A stretch of 64,000 nucleotides of DNA. It comes from Actibacterium mucosum KCTC 23349 (GTDB lineage Bacteria; Pseudomonadota; Alphaproteobacteria; Rhodobacterales; Rhodobacteraceae). Numbering within the stretch: the first letter of the stretch is position 1; each line of letters starts with the position of its first letter. Both the position numbers and the translations under genes were made by a program. Shown here piece by piece: positions 41,178-49,192 of this stretch. The stretch is from NCBI RefSeq assembly GCF_000647975.1, contig NZ_JFKE01000008.1:1-64000 (forward strand), read 5' to 3'. The notes below the pieces were generated by a model. That model was not told the origin of the DNA and made no database searches. It was given only the letters and a program-made list of their open reading frames with translations.

Positions 41178-42230
41178 TTACAGCGCGCCGTCGGCGGCCA
41201 TCTGCATGTAGGTGGTGTCGTAGCGGAACTGAACGTTGTTCGCGTCGCCGGTGGTTGCGCCGTCAGGATAGGCCACGCCAACGAAATCGGCACTGGGCGC
41301 GCCTTCGCCAAGAATGCCCTTGTCGAACAGGAACTCGGCGACATTCACCATGGTTTCCTTCAACGCCTCGCCCTCGGTGAAGGCGATGGCCTCGGCCGGG
41401 TCATAGAACATCTGGGTCGAGGCCAGCTGTGCCTTGTAACCCGCAAGATCGGTGCCCGAAGCCTCGGCCATGGCCGTCAGGGCCTCTTCGTCGCCGGCCG
41501 CCATCAGGCCCAGAACCTCGTACCATGCGCCGGTCAGCGCCTTGCCGAAGGCCGGGTTGTCGGCCAGCGTGTCGGTGTTCACGAACATGATGTCGATGAT
41601 TTCGCCCGGAATGTCCGCGCTATCATAGACCTTGGTCGCGGTTGGCTCTTCCAAAATGGTCGAGACCAGCGGGTTCCAAGTCACAACCGCCTCGACGTCA
41701 TCGGTGGCATAGGCGGCAATCATGTCGGCATCGGATGTGTTGATGACACCGGCCAGATCAGCCTCGGACAGGCCCACCGAGTCCAGACCGCGCGCCAGCA
41801 GATAGTGGCTGACCGACAATTCAACCAGGTTCACCGGCTTTCCCTTCAGGCTTTCCAGCCCGCCTTCACCCTTGATGATGACCGCGTCATTGCCGTTGGA
41901 ATAGTCGCCCACCAGCAAGGCGGTGGTATCGACGCCGCCACCCGACGGGATCGAAAGCGTGTCCATATTGGTGGCCGACACGCCGTCAAAGGCACCGGCA
42001 GTGTATTGGTTGATCGACTCGATATAGTCGTTGATTTGCACGATCTCGACATCGATCTCGTACTTGTCGGCCCACTTGTCCATAATGCCCGAGGTTTCGA
42101 GGTACCCCCAGGGCATCCACCCCACGTAAATTGACCAAGCCACTTTAAATTCGGATTTCTGTTCGGCCATCGCCGGGGCACCCAGAACGGCCCCAAGGAT
42201 CGCGGCAGAAAGGAGAGTTTTCTTCAGCAT
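41178..42230 (-). CDS. NitT/TauT-type binding protein (guanidine operon)
   Basis: 350 aa from ATG 42230 with AGGGAAG ahead. Signal peptide: KKTLLSAAILGAVLGAPAMA. The NMT1-like body has KVAWSIYVGWMPWGYLETSG, IMDKWADKYEIDVEIVQIND and GAFDGVSATNMDTLSIPSGG. The rich set of aromatic residues near the N-terminus (WSIYVGWMPWGYLE) could form a cation-pi box for a guanidinium ion (inference). It is the first gene of the operon; the riboswitch lies 80 nt upstream, so its translation or transcription should be switched on by guanidine. The open frame continues upstream through the riboswitch, but the signal peptide fixes the start. Confidence 0.92.
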   Translation of the reverse strand: MLKKTLLSAAILGAVLGAPAMAEQKSEFKVAWSIYVGWMPWGYLETSGIMDKWADKYEIDVEIVQINDYIESINQYTAGAFDGVSATNMDTLSIPSGGGVDTTALLVGDYSNGNDAVIIKGEGGLESLKGKPVNLVELSVSHYLLARGLDSVGLSEADLAGVINTSDADMIAAYATDDVEAVVTWNPLVSTILEEPTATKVYDSADIPGEIIDIMFVNTDTLADNPAFGKALTGAWYEVLGLMAAGDEEALTAMAEASGTDLAGYKAQLASTQMFYDPAEAIAFTEGEALKETMVNVAEFLFDKGILGEGAPSADFVGVAYPDGATTGDANNVQFRYDTTYMQMAADGAL

Positions 42231-42311
42231 CGCATCTTCCCTGTCTTGTTCCACCAAGGGTCGCTGCCTGTCCGCTGGCGGAACAATGAGAACAGGCACG
42301 GACAAGCCGGC

Positions 42312-42428
42312 GCAGTGTTCTCCCGGGATTTTTTCCCGCCGTGTACCGGTCCGGAATTTGCCGGATCGGCGGCACCTCTCGGACCAGTCCCGGTTTGAAA
42401 TGAACCGGCGGAACCCTAGGCACCCTGC
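42312..42428 (-). ncRNA. Guanidine-I (ykkC) riboswitch
   Basis: Read on the minus strand, several blocks of the ykkC consensus occur in the right order and spacing: CTAGGGTTCCG (42419-42409), ACTGGTCCGAGAGG (42388-42375), ACGGCGGG (42342-42335) and CCCGGGAGA (42327-42319). A closing helix P1 can form between GCAGGGTG at 42428-42421 and CACTGC at 42317-42312 with one bulged G. Between the riboswitch and the start codon a hairpin GTTCCGCCA / TGGTGGAAC (about 42275-42239) precedes AGGGAAG, a possible expression platform. The motif senses guanidinium and turns on guanidine export or degradation genes. Confidence 0.92.
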
Positions 42429-42576
42429 ATAATCAGCGTGACGCACGAGGGGGCGAATCCTCTAGGTTTTGGAAAGTTTGAAATAAGGATTGGCGACGAG
42501 TTGCTGCAAATTTGGGCGAACATGGCCACATTTGCTCTTGGCATCGGCGATTTTTGGTGAATTTCTGAGGCAATTC

Positions 42577-42610
42577 GAAAAAGAAATCTCCCGGCAAAAG
42601 ATGCCGGGAG
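42577..42610 (-). terminator. Intrinsic terminator of the catabolic operon
   Basis: CTCCCGGCA (42588-42596 on plus) and TGCCGGGAG (42602-42610) form a perfect 9-bp stem with a 5-nt loop. On the minus strand it is followed by ATTTCTTTTTC. It lies 22 nt after the stop of the SDR gene at 42632 and ends that operon before the guanidine riboswitch region. Confidence 0.82.
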
Positions 42611-42631
42611 CGCCATATTTGCAGGATCGCG

Positions 42632-43399
42632 TTAACGCGGCGGCAGGCGGATGGCGCCGTCCAGCCGGATGACCGTGCCGTTCAGCATGTCGTTTTCGAC
42701 GATCTGCTGCACCATCTGGGCGTATTCGTCTGGTTTGGCCAGCCGTGCGGGGAACGGGGCCAGCCCGCCAAGGGCGTCGCGCACATCGTCGGGCAGCCCG
42801 GCCATCATCGGGGTTTCAAACAGGCCGGGCGCGATGGTCACCACGCGGATCCCCTTATCCGCCAGATCGCGCGCCATGGGCAGGGTCAGCCCGATCACCC
42901 CGCCCTTGGACGCGGCATAGGCAGCCTGACCGACCTGGCCCTCGATCCCCGCAACCGAGGCTGTCATCACAATCACCCCGCGGCTGCCATCGGCGTCGAC
43001 GCTGTCCAGCGTCGCGATGCCGGCAGCCGACTGCGCGGCGGCATTGAACGTGCCGCCCAGGTTGATGGCCAGCGTCTTGGCGAACAGGCCGGGGTCGTGC
43101 GCTACGCCGCGCGACACGGTTTTCTGGCCGGGCGCGATGCCGGCGCAGGCCACCAGGATACGTTCCTGCCCATGGGCAGCGCGCGCGGCGGCAAAGCCCT
43201 CGGCCAGGCTGTCGGTCGAGGTCACGTCAACATTGCAAAACAGCCCGCCGATCTCGTCGGCGACAGCCGCGCCGGCCTCGGCGTTCAGGTCAAATAGGGC
43301 AACCTTGGCCCCCAGCCCGGCCAGCCGCCGGGCCGTCGCCGCGCCCAGCCCCGAGCCGCCGCCGGTCACCACCGCCGCGATATCGTTTGTCCATTTCAT
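42632..43399 (-). CDS. SDR, 3-hydroxyacyl-CoA dehydrogenase type II-like
   Basis: 255 aa. Rossmann glycine motif TGGGSGLGAATARRLA, NAG-equivalent ACAG, the catalytic Ser in VIVMTASVAGIEGQVG and YAASK with Tyr/Lys. GTFNAAAQSAAGI and PFPARLAKPDEYAQMVQQIV closely follow the HSD17B10/type II 3-hydroxyacyl-CoA dehydrogenase pattern. It would oxidise the 3-hydroxyacyl-CoA made by the enoyl-CoA hydratase encoded just upstream (4-nt overlap). It is the last gene of the operon. Confidence 0.93.
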   Translation of the reverse strand: MKWTNDIAAVVTGGGSGLGAATARRLAGLGAKVALFDLNAEAGAAVADEIGGLFCNVDVTSTDSLAEGFAAARAAHGQERILVACAGIAPGQKTVSRGVAHDPGLFAKTLAINLGGTFNAAAQSAAGIATLDSVDADGSRGVIVMTASVAGIEGQVGQAAYAASKGGVIGLTLPMARDLADKGIRVVTIAPGLFETPMMAGLPDDVRDALGGLAPFPARLAKPDEYAQMVQQIVENDMLNGTVIRLDGAIRLPPR

Positions 43400-44175
43400 G
43401 CCTCGGTCTCCTCGTGATGAAAGTTTGCCGCGCGCTTGGCGGCAAAGGCGGCCATGCCTTCGGCCTGTTCAGGCGTGGCAAAGCAGCTGTGAAAGGCCAG
43501 TTTTTCAACCCGCAGCCCCTCGGCCAGCGGCGTCTCGAACGCGGCGTTCAGCGTTTCCTTCAGCAATTGCATCGTGGTGCGGCCAAACCCGGCAATGGTT
43601 TGGGCGGCGGCCATCGCGGTGTCGTCCACCTGCGCGTCGGGGACGATGCGGCTGACCAGCCCGGCGCGTTCGGCCTCGTCCGCGTCCATCATCCGGGCGG
43701 TCATCAGCAGATCGGCGGCCTTGGCCTTGCCCACCGCGCGGGTCAGGCGCTGCGTGCCGCCCATACCGGGGATCACGCCCAGCGTCACCTCGGGCTGGCC
43801 GAACTTGGCGGTTTGCCCGGCGATCACCAGATCGCAGCTCATCGCCAATTCGCACCCGCCGCCCAGCGCATAGCCATTGACCGCGGCCACCATCGGCAGC
43901 CGGCAATCTGCGACCCGCGACCAGCCGGCCTGCCAGTTCTCGACAAAAACCTGCGGAAAGCGCCGCGGCTGGCTTTCCTTGATATCAGCCCCGGCGGAAA
44001 AGGCGCGGGCCGAGCCGCGCACCAGCACCGCGCCGATGCGGGGGTCGGCCTCGAACCGGTCCAGCGCGACGGTGATCTCGTCCAGCATTTGCATGTTCAG
44101 CGCGTTCAGCGCGCCCGGGCGGTTCAGCGTCAGGACCCCCACGCGGCCTTCGGTGGTGACATCGACAACATTCAT
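43396..44175 (-). CDS. Enoyl-CoA hydratase
   Basis: 259 aa from ATG 44175. Crotonase motifs complete: LTLNRPGALNALNMQML, RAFSAGADIKESQPRRF, AVNGYALGGGCELAMSCDLV with the first catalytic Glu and PEVTLGVIPGMGGTQRL with the second. The true hydratase pair of Glu residues is therefore retained. It should hydrate 2-enoyl-CoA to 3-hydroxyacyl-CoA. It overlaps both neighbours by 4 nt (nitroreductase upstream, SDR downstream). Confidence 0.95.
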   Translation of the reverse strand: MNVVDVTTEGRVGVLTLNRPGALNALNMQMLDEITVALDRFEADPRIGAVLVRGSARAFSAGADIKESQPRRFPQVFVENWQAGWSRVADCRLPMVAAVNGYALGGGCELAMSCDLVIAGQTAKFGQPEVTLGVIPGMGGTQRLTRAVGKAKAADLLMTARMMDADEAERAGLVSRIVPDAQVDDTAMAAAQTIAGFGRTTMQLLKETLNAAFETPLAEGLRVEKLAFHSCFATPEQAEGMAAFAAKRAANFHHEETEA

Positions 44176-44888
44176 GGGGCCAGCTCCTGAACAAAGGTGG
44201 CGAACACGTCCAGCGGTTCGCGGGGGGTGCGATAGTGGTTTTCGGGGGCGGTCATGTCGGCATATCCCAGCGCCATACCGCAGATGATCATCTGGTCGGC
44301 CGGGATCGACAGGCGACGCCCGATGATCGCGTGATACTGGGCAAAGGCCTGCTGTGCGCAGGTATCCAGCCCATAGCCGCGCGCGGCCACCATGACCGAT
44401 TGCAGGAACATGCCGTAATCCAGCCACGAGCCAATTTCCAGGTCGCGGTCGATGGTGAACATCAGCCCCACCGGCGCGTCAAAGAACAGATAGTTGCGGC
44501 CGTGCTGGGCTTGCATCTTGTCGCGCTGGCCCTTTTCGATGCCCAGGGCGCCGTACAGGCCCCAGCCATTGGCGCGGCGCCGCGCCAGATAGGGGTCGCG
44601 CCAGGTTTCGGGGTAATAGCTGTACTCAAACGCGGGCTGCTCGCCGGCGTTGAAGGCGGCCAGAATCTCGGCGCTCAACTCTTCGCGCTGCTGGCCGCGC
44701 ACCACATAGACATGCCAGGGCTGCGTGTTGGTGCCGCTGGGCGCGCGGGCGGCGTTTTGCAGAATTTCGGCAATTATCGCGTCATCCACCGGGTCAGGCA
44801 GGAAGGCGCGCATGGATTGGCGGGTTTGCAGCGCCTCGGTCACCGTTGCGGCAGCCGCGCGGCGGGTTGCGGGGGTCATGTCGGTCAT
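44172..44888 (-). CDS. Nitroreductase-family flavoprotein
   Basis: 238 aa from ATG 44888, which follows the GntR stop by one base; ATG 44879 is an alternative. FMN-binding pattern of the nitroreductase fold: LQTRQSMRAFLPDPVD, ILQNAARAPSGTNTQPWHVY, LFFDAPVGLMFTIDRDLE and IICGMALGYADMTAPENHYR. The family includes NAD(P)H-dependent nitro and enone reductases. In an acyl-CoA pathway it may reduce an alpha,beta-unsaturated intermediate, but this is a guess from context. Confidence 0.92.
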   Translation of the reverse strand: MTDMTPATRRAAAATVTEALQTRQSMRAFLPDPVDDAIIAEILQNAARAPSGTNTQPWHVYVVRGQQREELSAEILAAFNAGEQPAFEYSYYPETWRDPYLARRRANGWGLYGALGIEKGQRDKMQAQHGRNYLFFDAPVGLMFTIDRDLEIGSWLDYGMFLQSVMVAARGYGLDTCAQQAFAQYHAIIGRRLSIPADQMIICGMALGYADMTAPENHYRTPREPLDVFATFVQELAP

Positions 44889-44889
44889 C

Positions 44890-45648
44890 TCAATCCTCGG
44901 TGCCGCTGCGGGGCAGGCGGGCGATGGGCAGGTCGATATCGAGGTTGGCCAGCTCGTACCCGCGGCGGAAATCCTCGATATGGCGGCGCATCCAATCCTC
45001 GGCGGTTTTGGGGTCGCGGGCGCGGATCGCATCGACAATATGGCGGTGCGCAGCCAGCATCCGTTCGCCGGCATTCAGCCGCTTCATCACCGCGTCGAAG
45101 GCGGGATAAAACAGCTCGCTGATCGGTTGGCGGCTCAGCAGGATGGCGCGGTTGTTGCAGGCCTCGGACATCAGGTTGTGAAAGGCGATGTCCAGCTCGG
45201 ACAGCATCGCGTCATCACCCGCCTGCGCCTCGGTCTGGGCCAGGTTGGCCTCCAGTGCCGCGATCTGTTCGGGGCTGGCGTAAAGTGCCGCGTCGCGCGC
45301 GATGGCGGGTTCCAGCACGTGCATGGTGCGAAACAGCTCGTTCAACGTGACCTTTTGCAGGATCATCGCGCCGGTGATCGGCCCCGACAGGTCGGTGGAT
45401 TTGGGGATCGACACAAACAGCTTTTTGCCGCCGGGTTTGCGCGACACGATGCCGTTTTCCTCCAGCAGGCGGATCGCCTCGCGCACGGTGGACCGGTTGA
45501 CCTGCAACAGATCGGCCAGCGCCAGCTCCGAGGGCAGCACCTCGCCCACCTTGATGTCGCCGTTCAGGATACGCTCGCGCATGGTGCGCGCGGCCAGCTT
45601 GTAGGCCGGTTCGGTGTGCAGCGGTTGCAGAACGTTTTCATCAATCAT
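44890..45648 (-). CDS. GntR-family regulator (FadR/FCD type)
   Basis: 252 aa from ATG 45648, overlapping the acyl-CoA synthetase stop by 8 nt. HTH: YKLAARTMRERILNGDIKVG, EVLPSELALADLLQVNRSTV, REAIRLLEENGIVSRKPGGK. The FCD domain (MHVLEPAIARDAALYASPEQ) follows. It lies inside the catabolic operon, so it likely controls it; the 27-nt palindrome before livK (57226-57252) is a good candidate site for it. Confidence 0.94.
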   Translation of the reverse strand: MIDENVLQPLHTEPAYKLAARTMRERILNGDIKVGEVLPSELALADLLQVNRSTVREAIRLLEENGIVSRKPGGKKLFVSIPKSTDLSGPITGAMILQKVTLNELFRTMHVLEPAIARDAALYASPEQIAALEANLAQTEAQAGDDAMLSELDIAFHNLMSEACNNRAILLSRQPISELFYPAFDAVMKRLNAGERMLAAHRHIVDAIRARDPKTAEDWMRRHIEDFRRGYELANLDIDLPIARLPRSGTED

Positions 45649-47242
45649 GGGCGACAGCCTTTTTTGCCATTTCCTCGTCCCGCAGCGCCCGGCGCAGCAA
45701 TTTGCCGGTGGGGCCTTTGGGCAGGGCCGTGCGAAATTCGACCCGTCGCGGGTATTTATACGGCGAGGCGACAGATTTGACATGGGTCTGAATCTCGGCC
45801 ACCAGCGCGTCCGAGGCTGCAAAGCCATTGGCCAGCACGATGAACGCCTTCACCACCTCGCCGCGTTCGGGGTGGGGCGAGGCGACAACGGCGCATTCCA
45901 GCACCGCGGGGTGTTCCAGCAGGGCGTTCTCCACCTCGACCGGGCCAATGCGATAACCGGCCGAGTTGATCACGTCATCGGACCGGCTGGCGTACCAGAA
46001 GAACCCGTTATCGTCGCGCTGGCCCAGATCGCCGGTGACGAACACCTTGCCTTGCGGGCCGTCCAGGATGGCCTCGGCGGTTTTTTCCGGCGCTTTCCAA
46101 TAGCCCAGCATCATCTGCGGGTTGGGCAGGCGCAGCGCCACGTGGCCGATCTGACCATTGGGCAGCTCGGCGCCGGTGTCGTCGACGATCACCAGATCGC
46201 TGCCCGGGGCCGACACGCCCATCGAGCCAACCTGCACGTCCAACCCTTTCAGCGTCAGCGCTGTCATCAGGGTTTCGGTCTGCCCATAGGCCTCGGCCAC
46301 GTCCAGACCGGTGGCGGCCTTCCACTGGCCGGCGACCTCGGGGTTCATCGCCTCGCCCGACGACACGGTGCGCCGCAGCGCGCCCAGATCGTGCGCGGCG
46401 ACGTCTTCTGCAACCACGCGATACAGCTCGGTCGCCGGGGCGCAATAGATCGACACCCGGTTGCGCGCCAAAAGGCGCAGCCGCTCGGCCGGGTCAAACG
46501 GGCCGTCATAGAAAAACGCGCAGCCACCCTCGGACCATGGCCCAAACAGGACCGACGTGCCCGCCTTGGACCAGCCGGTATCGGCCGTGCACCAGATCCG
46601 GTCACCCGACTTTACATCCAGCCAGTGCCGCGCCGAATAGCGCCAGGTGTAAAGCCCGCGCGCCGAATGCAGCACCCCCTTGGGGTTCCCGGTCGACCCT
46701 GAGGTGTAATACAGCAGCACCGGATCCTCGGCCTCGACCACCGCCGCCGCGGCCTCGTTGGATTGGTTCAGCGCCTCGGCGACCGAGCGCCAGCCCGCGC
46801 GCGCGCCCACCGCGAATTTCACCGGCACATCGGCCAGCCCATCGCCCACCCGGTCCACCTGTTCGGCCCGGCAGATCACCGCCTTGGCCTCGGCGTTGTC
46901 GGCGCGGTATTGCACCTCTTTCGCCGTCAGCATCTCGATGCACGGGATCGGCACCGCGCCGAGGCGCAACGCGGCAACCACGGCGATCTGCCATTCGGGG
47001 ATGCGTGGCATGATGATCATCACCCGGTCGCCCTTGACCACGCCCGCCTCTTGCAGCGCATAGGCCAGCCGCTTGGTCAGCCGCGACATGTCACCATAGG
47101 TAAAGACCCGCCGCGCGCCCGCGCCGTTTTCCCAGATCAGGCACAGATCGTCGGTTTTGGCGGCCCAATGGTCCACCACATCGGTGGCAAAGTTGAACTG
47201 CGCGGGGATGTCCCACTGAAAATCGTCGAACGGTTTTTGCAT
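45641..47242 (-). CDS. Acyl-CoA synthetase (AMP-forming)
   Basis: 533 aa. ANL-superfamily signatures: phosphate loop LLYYTSGSTGNPKGVLHSAR, AEAYGQTETLM, GKVFVTGDLGQRDDNGFFWY, RSDDVINSAGYRIGPVEVEN and the C-terminal adenylation lysine in LPKGPTGKLLRRALR. The short N-terminus and the WCTADTGWSKAGTSVLFGPW segment place it with medium-chain acyl-CoA synthetases (MACS). It would activate the imported acid with ATP and CoA. The GntR start is inside its end. Confidence 0.95.
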   Translation of the reverse strand: MQKPFDDFQWDIPAQFNFATDVVDHWAAKTDDLCLIWENGAGARRVFTYGDMSRLTKRLAYALQEAGVVKGDRVMIIMPRIPEWQIAVVAALRLGAVPIPCIEMLTAKEVQYRADNAEAKAVICRAEQVDRVGDGLADVPVKFAVGARAGWRSVAEALNQSNEAAAAVVEAEDPVLLYYTSGSTGNPKGVLHSARGLYTWRYSARHWLDVKSGDRIWCTADTGWSKAGTSVLFGPWSEGGCAFFYDGPFDPAERLRLLARNRVSIYCAPATELYRVVAEDVAAHDLGALRRTVSSGEAMNPEVAGQWKAATGLDVAEAYGQTETLMTALTLKGLDVQVGSMGVSAPGSDLVIVDDTGAELPNGQIGHVALRLPNPQMMLGYWKAPEKTAEAILDGPQGKVFVTGDLGQRDDNGFFWYASRSDDVINSAGYRIGPVEVENALLEHPAVLECAVVASPHPERGEVVKAFIVLANGFAASDALVAEIQTHVKSVASPYKYPRRVEFRTALPKGPTGKLLRRALRDEEMAKKAVAHD

Positions 47243-47252
47243 GACGGTTCCC

Positions 47253-48443
47253 TCAGATCACGTTGGTTTCGGCAAGCCGGGCGATGTCGGCATCGTCAAG
47301 CCCCAGATCGCCCAGCAGCTCGGCATTATGCTGGCCCAGCGTTGGCGGCGGCGCGGTGATTGCGCAGGGCGTGCCCGACAGCTTGATCGGAAAGCCCAGC
47401 TGCGGGATCGTGCCCTCGACCGGATGATCGACGCTCAGCATCATGTCGCGCGCTTTCAGCTGCGGGTCGTCAAATGCCTCGCCCACGTCATAAACGGCCG
47501 AGAACGGGATGTCGGCGGGTTCCAGTTCGGCCACCCAGACGTCGCGCGGTTTGGTCAGGAACAGCGCGTTCAGCCGGTTGAACTGCACCTCGGCGGCATC
47601 GTCGTCGGGCCATTGATCGGCGATCAGGTCCTCCATGCCCACGGCGGTGCAGAAGCGTTCCCAGAAATGCGCCTCGATAATGCCCAGCGCGACAAAGCCG
47701 CCATCGGCGCATTCATAGATGTTATAGCAGGGGGCCGAGCCGATAAACGGCCGCTGGCCACCGCGCGGGTTGTCGCCTGCAAACAGCCAATCCGCCCCGT
47801 GATAGGCCAGCCACGAGAACGCGCCATCGGTCATCGAGATGTCGATGAACTGGCCCGCCCCGTCGCGCCCGCGCGCGATCACCGCGGCCAGAATGCCGGT
47901 GGCCGCCATCTGGCTGCCGCCGCCCACATCGGCGATGGAAAGCCCCGGCACAATCGGGCGCCCGTCGCGCCCGGCAAACAGCCGCGCACCGCCGGCCAGC
48001 GACAGATAGTTCAGGTCGTGCCCCGGCATCAGCCGATAGGGGCCGGTCTGTCCGAACCCCGAAATCGCGCAATAGATCAGGCCCGGATTTTCCGCCGCCA
48101 GCCGGTCATAGCCCAGGTTCAGCCGGTCCATCACGCCGGGCCGGAACCCTTCGACCACGATGTCGGCACCGGCCACCAGTTTGAGGAACAGCGCCTTGCC
48201 CTCGTCTGACTTCAGGTTCAGCGTCACGCTTTTCTTGTTGCGGTTCAACAGCAGGAACGAGCCGCTTTCCTTCACGTTGATCGGCACAAATTCGCGGTTG
48301 TAATCGCCACGGCCGGGTTCTTCGATCTTGATGACCTCGGCGCCCATATCGGCCAGCAGCTGCGTGCAAAACGCGCCGGGCAAAAGGCGGGTCAGGTCCA
48401 GCACGCGCAGCCCGTCCAGCGCGCCTTTGGCAGGAATACTCAT
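47253..48443 (-). CDS. CaiB/BaiF class III CoA-transferase
   Basis: 396 aa from ATG 48443, 4-nt overlap with the SDR gene. LRVLDLTRLLPGAFCTQLLA, DMGAEVIKIEEPGRGDYN, VVEGFRPGVMDRLNLGYDRL and GLSIADVGGGSQMAATGILA contain the family motifs, with the catalytic Asp in IADVGG. Alpha-methylacyl-CoA racemases (Amacr/MCR) share this fold and have LLPGPFCTQ... and ADV-GGG wording; the segments here resemble that branch. So it may racemise a 2-methylacyl-CoA rather than transfer CoA. Both are possible. Confidence 0.9.
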   Translation of the reverse strand: MSIPAKGALDGLRVLDLTRLLPGAFCTQLLADMGAEVIKIEEPGRGDYNREFVPINVKESGSFLLLNRNKKSVTLNLKSDEGKALFLKLVAGADIVVEGFRPGVMDRLNLGYDRLAAENPGLIYCAISGFGQTGPYRLMPGHDLNYLSLAGGARLFAGRDGRPIVPGLSIADVGGGSQMAATGILAAVIARGRDGAGQFIDISMTDGAFSWLAYHGADWLFAGDNPRGGQRPFIGSAPCYNIYECADGGFVALGIIEAHFWERFCTAVGMEDLIADQWPDDDAAEVQFNRLNALFLTKPRDVWVAELEPADIPFSAVYDVGEAFDDPQLKARDMMLSVDHPVEGTIPQLGFPIKLSGTPCAITAPPPTLGQHNAELLGDLGLDDADIARLAETNVI

Positions 48444-49192
48444 GTGGCTGTCCACCCCCCGTCGGCGGCGATGGTGGCGCCGGTCACATAGCTGGCCGCA
48501 TCAGAGGCCAGAAACACCACTGCGCCCGCCATCTCGGCCGGTTCGGCCAGACGGCCCGCCGGGGTGCGGTCTTCGACCATGCTGCGTAGGCCGTCATTGG
48601 CCGACAGCCCGGCGGTCAGGTCGGTTTTCACATAGCCCGGGGCCACGTTGTTCACCCGCACGCCCTTGGCCCCCCAATCCTTGGCCAGCGACCGCGACAA
48701 GGCCTCGACCCCGGCCTTGGCGGCGCAGTAGGCGCCGGTGCGTGCCAGCCCGGTTTTGGCCGCCACCGAGGTGATGTTGATGATCGAGCCATGGGCGCGG
48801 TCCAGCATCTTTTGCCCGAACCCGCGAATGCACAGAAACGTGCCGGTCAGGTTCACGTCAACGATGTGGTTCCATTCCTGATCCGTGGTGCGTTCCAGCG
48901 GCTTGTAATACGGGTTCACGCCCGCATTGTTCACCAGCACGTCCACCGGCCCCAATGCGGTTTCGGCGTGGGATACCAGTGCCTGTACGGCCTCGGCCTC
49001 GGCAATGTCGCCGGCGTAGCTCAACGTGCCTTTCGGCATGCTTTCAAGCGCTTTTGACAGGCTGTCGAGGCTGCGCCCGGTGATCATCACGCGCGCGCCC
49101 GCCTCGGCCAGCGCCGTTGCGATGGCCAGGCCAATGCCCCGGCTGCCGCCGGTCACGACGGCGTTTTTTCCGCTTAAGTCAAGCATGTTCAC
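48440..49192 (-). CDS. Short-chain dehydrogenase/reductase
   Basis: 250 aa from GTG 49192 (GTGA overlap with the acyl-CoA dehydrogenase stop); ATG 49186 is an alternative start. Classical SDR: VVTGGSRGIGLAIATALAEA, VLVNNAGVNPYYKPLERTTD, the catalytic Ser in NITSVAAKTG, YCAAKAG and VNNVAPGYVKTDLT. The terminal TGATIAADGGWTAT is typical of the FabG-like group. It probably oxidises a hydroxyl group on the acyl chain. Confidence 0.94.
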   Translation of the reverse strand: MNMLDLSGKNAVVTGGSRGIGLAIATALAEAGARVMITGRSLDSLSKALESMPKGTLSYAGDIAEAEAVQALVSHAETALGPVDVLVNNAGVNPYYKPLERTTDQEWNHIVDVNLTGTFLCIRGFGQKMLDRAHGSIINITSVAAKTGLARTGAYCAAKAGVEALSRSLAKDWGAKGVRVNNVAPGYVKTDLTAGLSANDGLRSMVEDRTPAGRLAEPAEMAGAVVFLASDAASYVTGATIAADGGWTAT

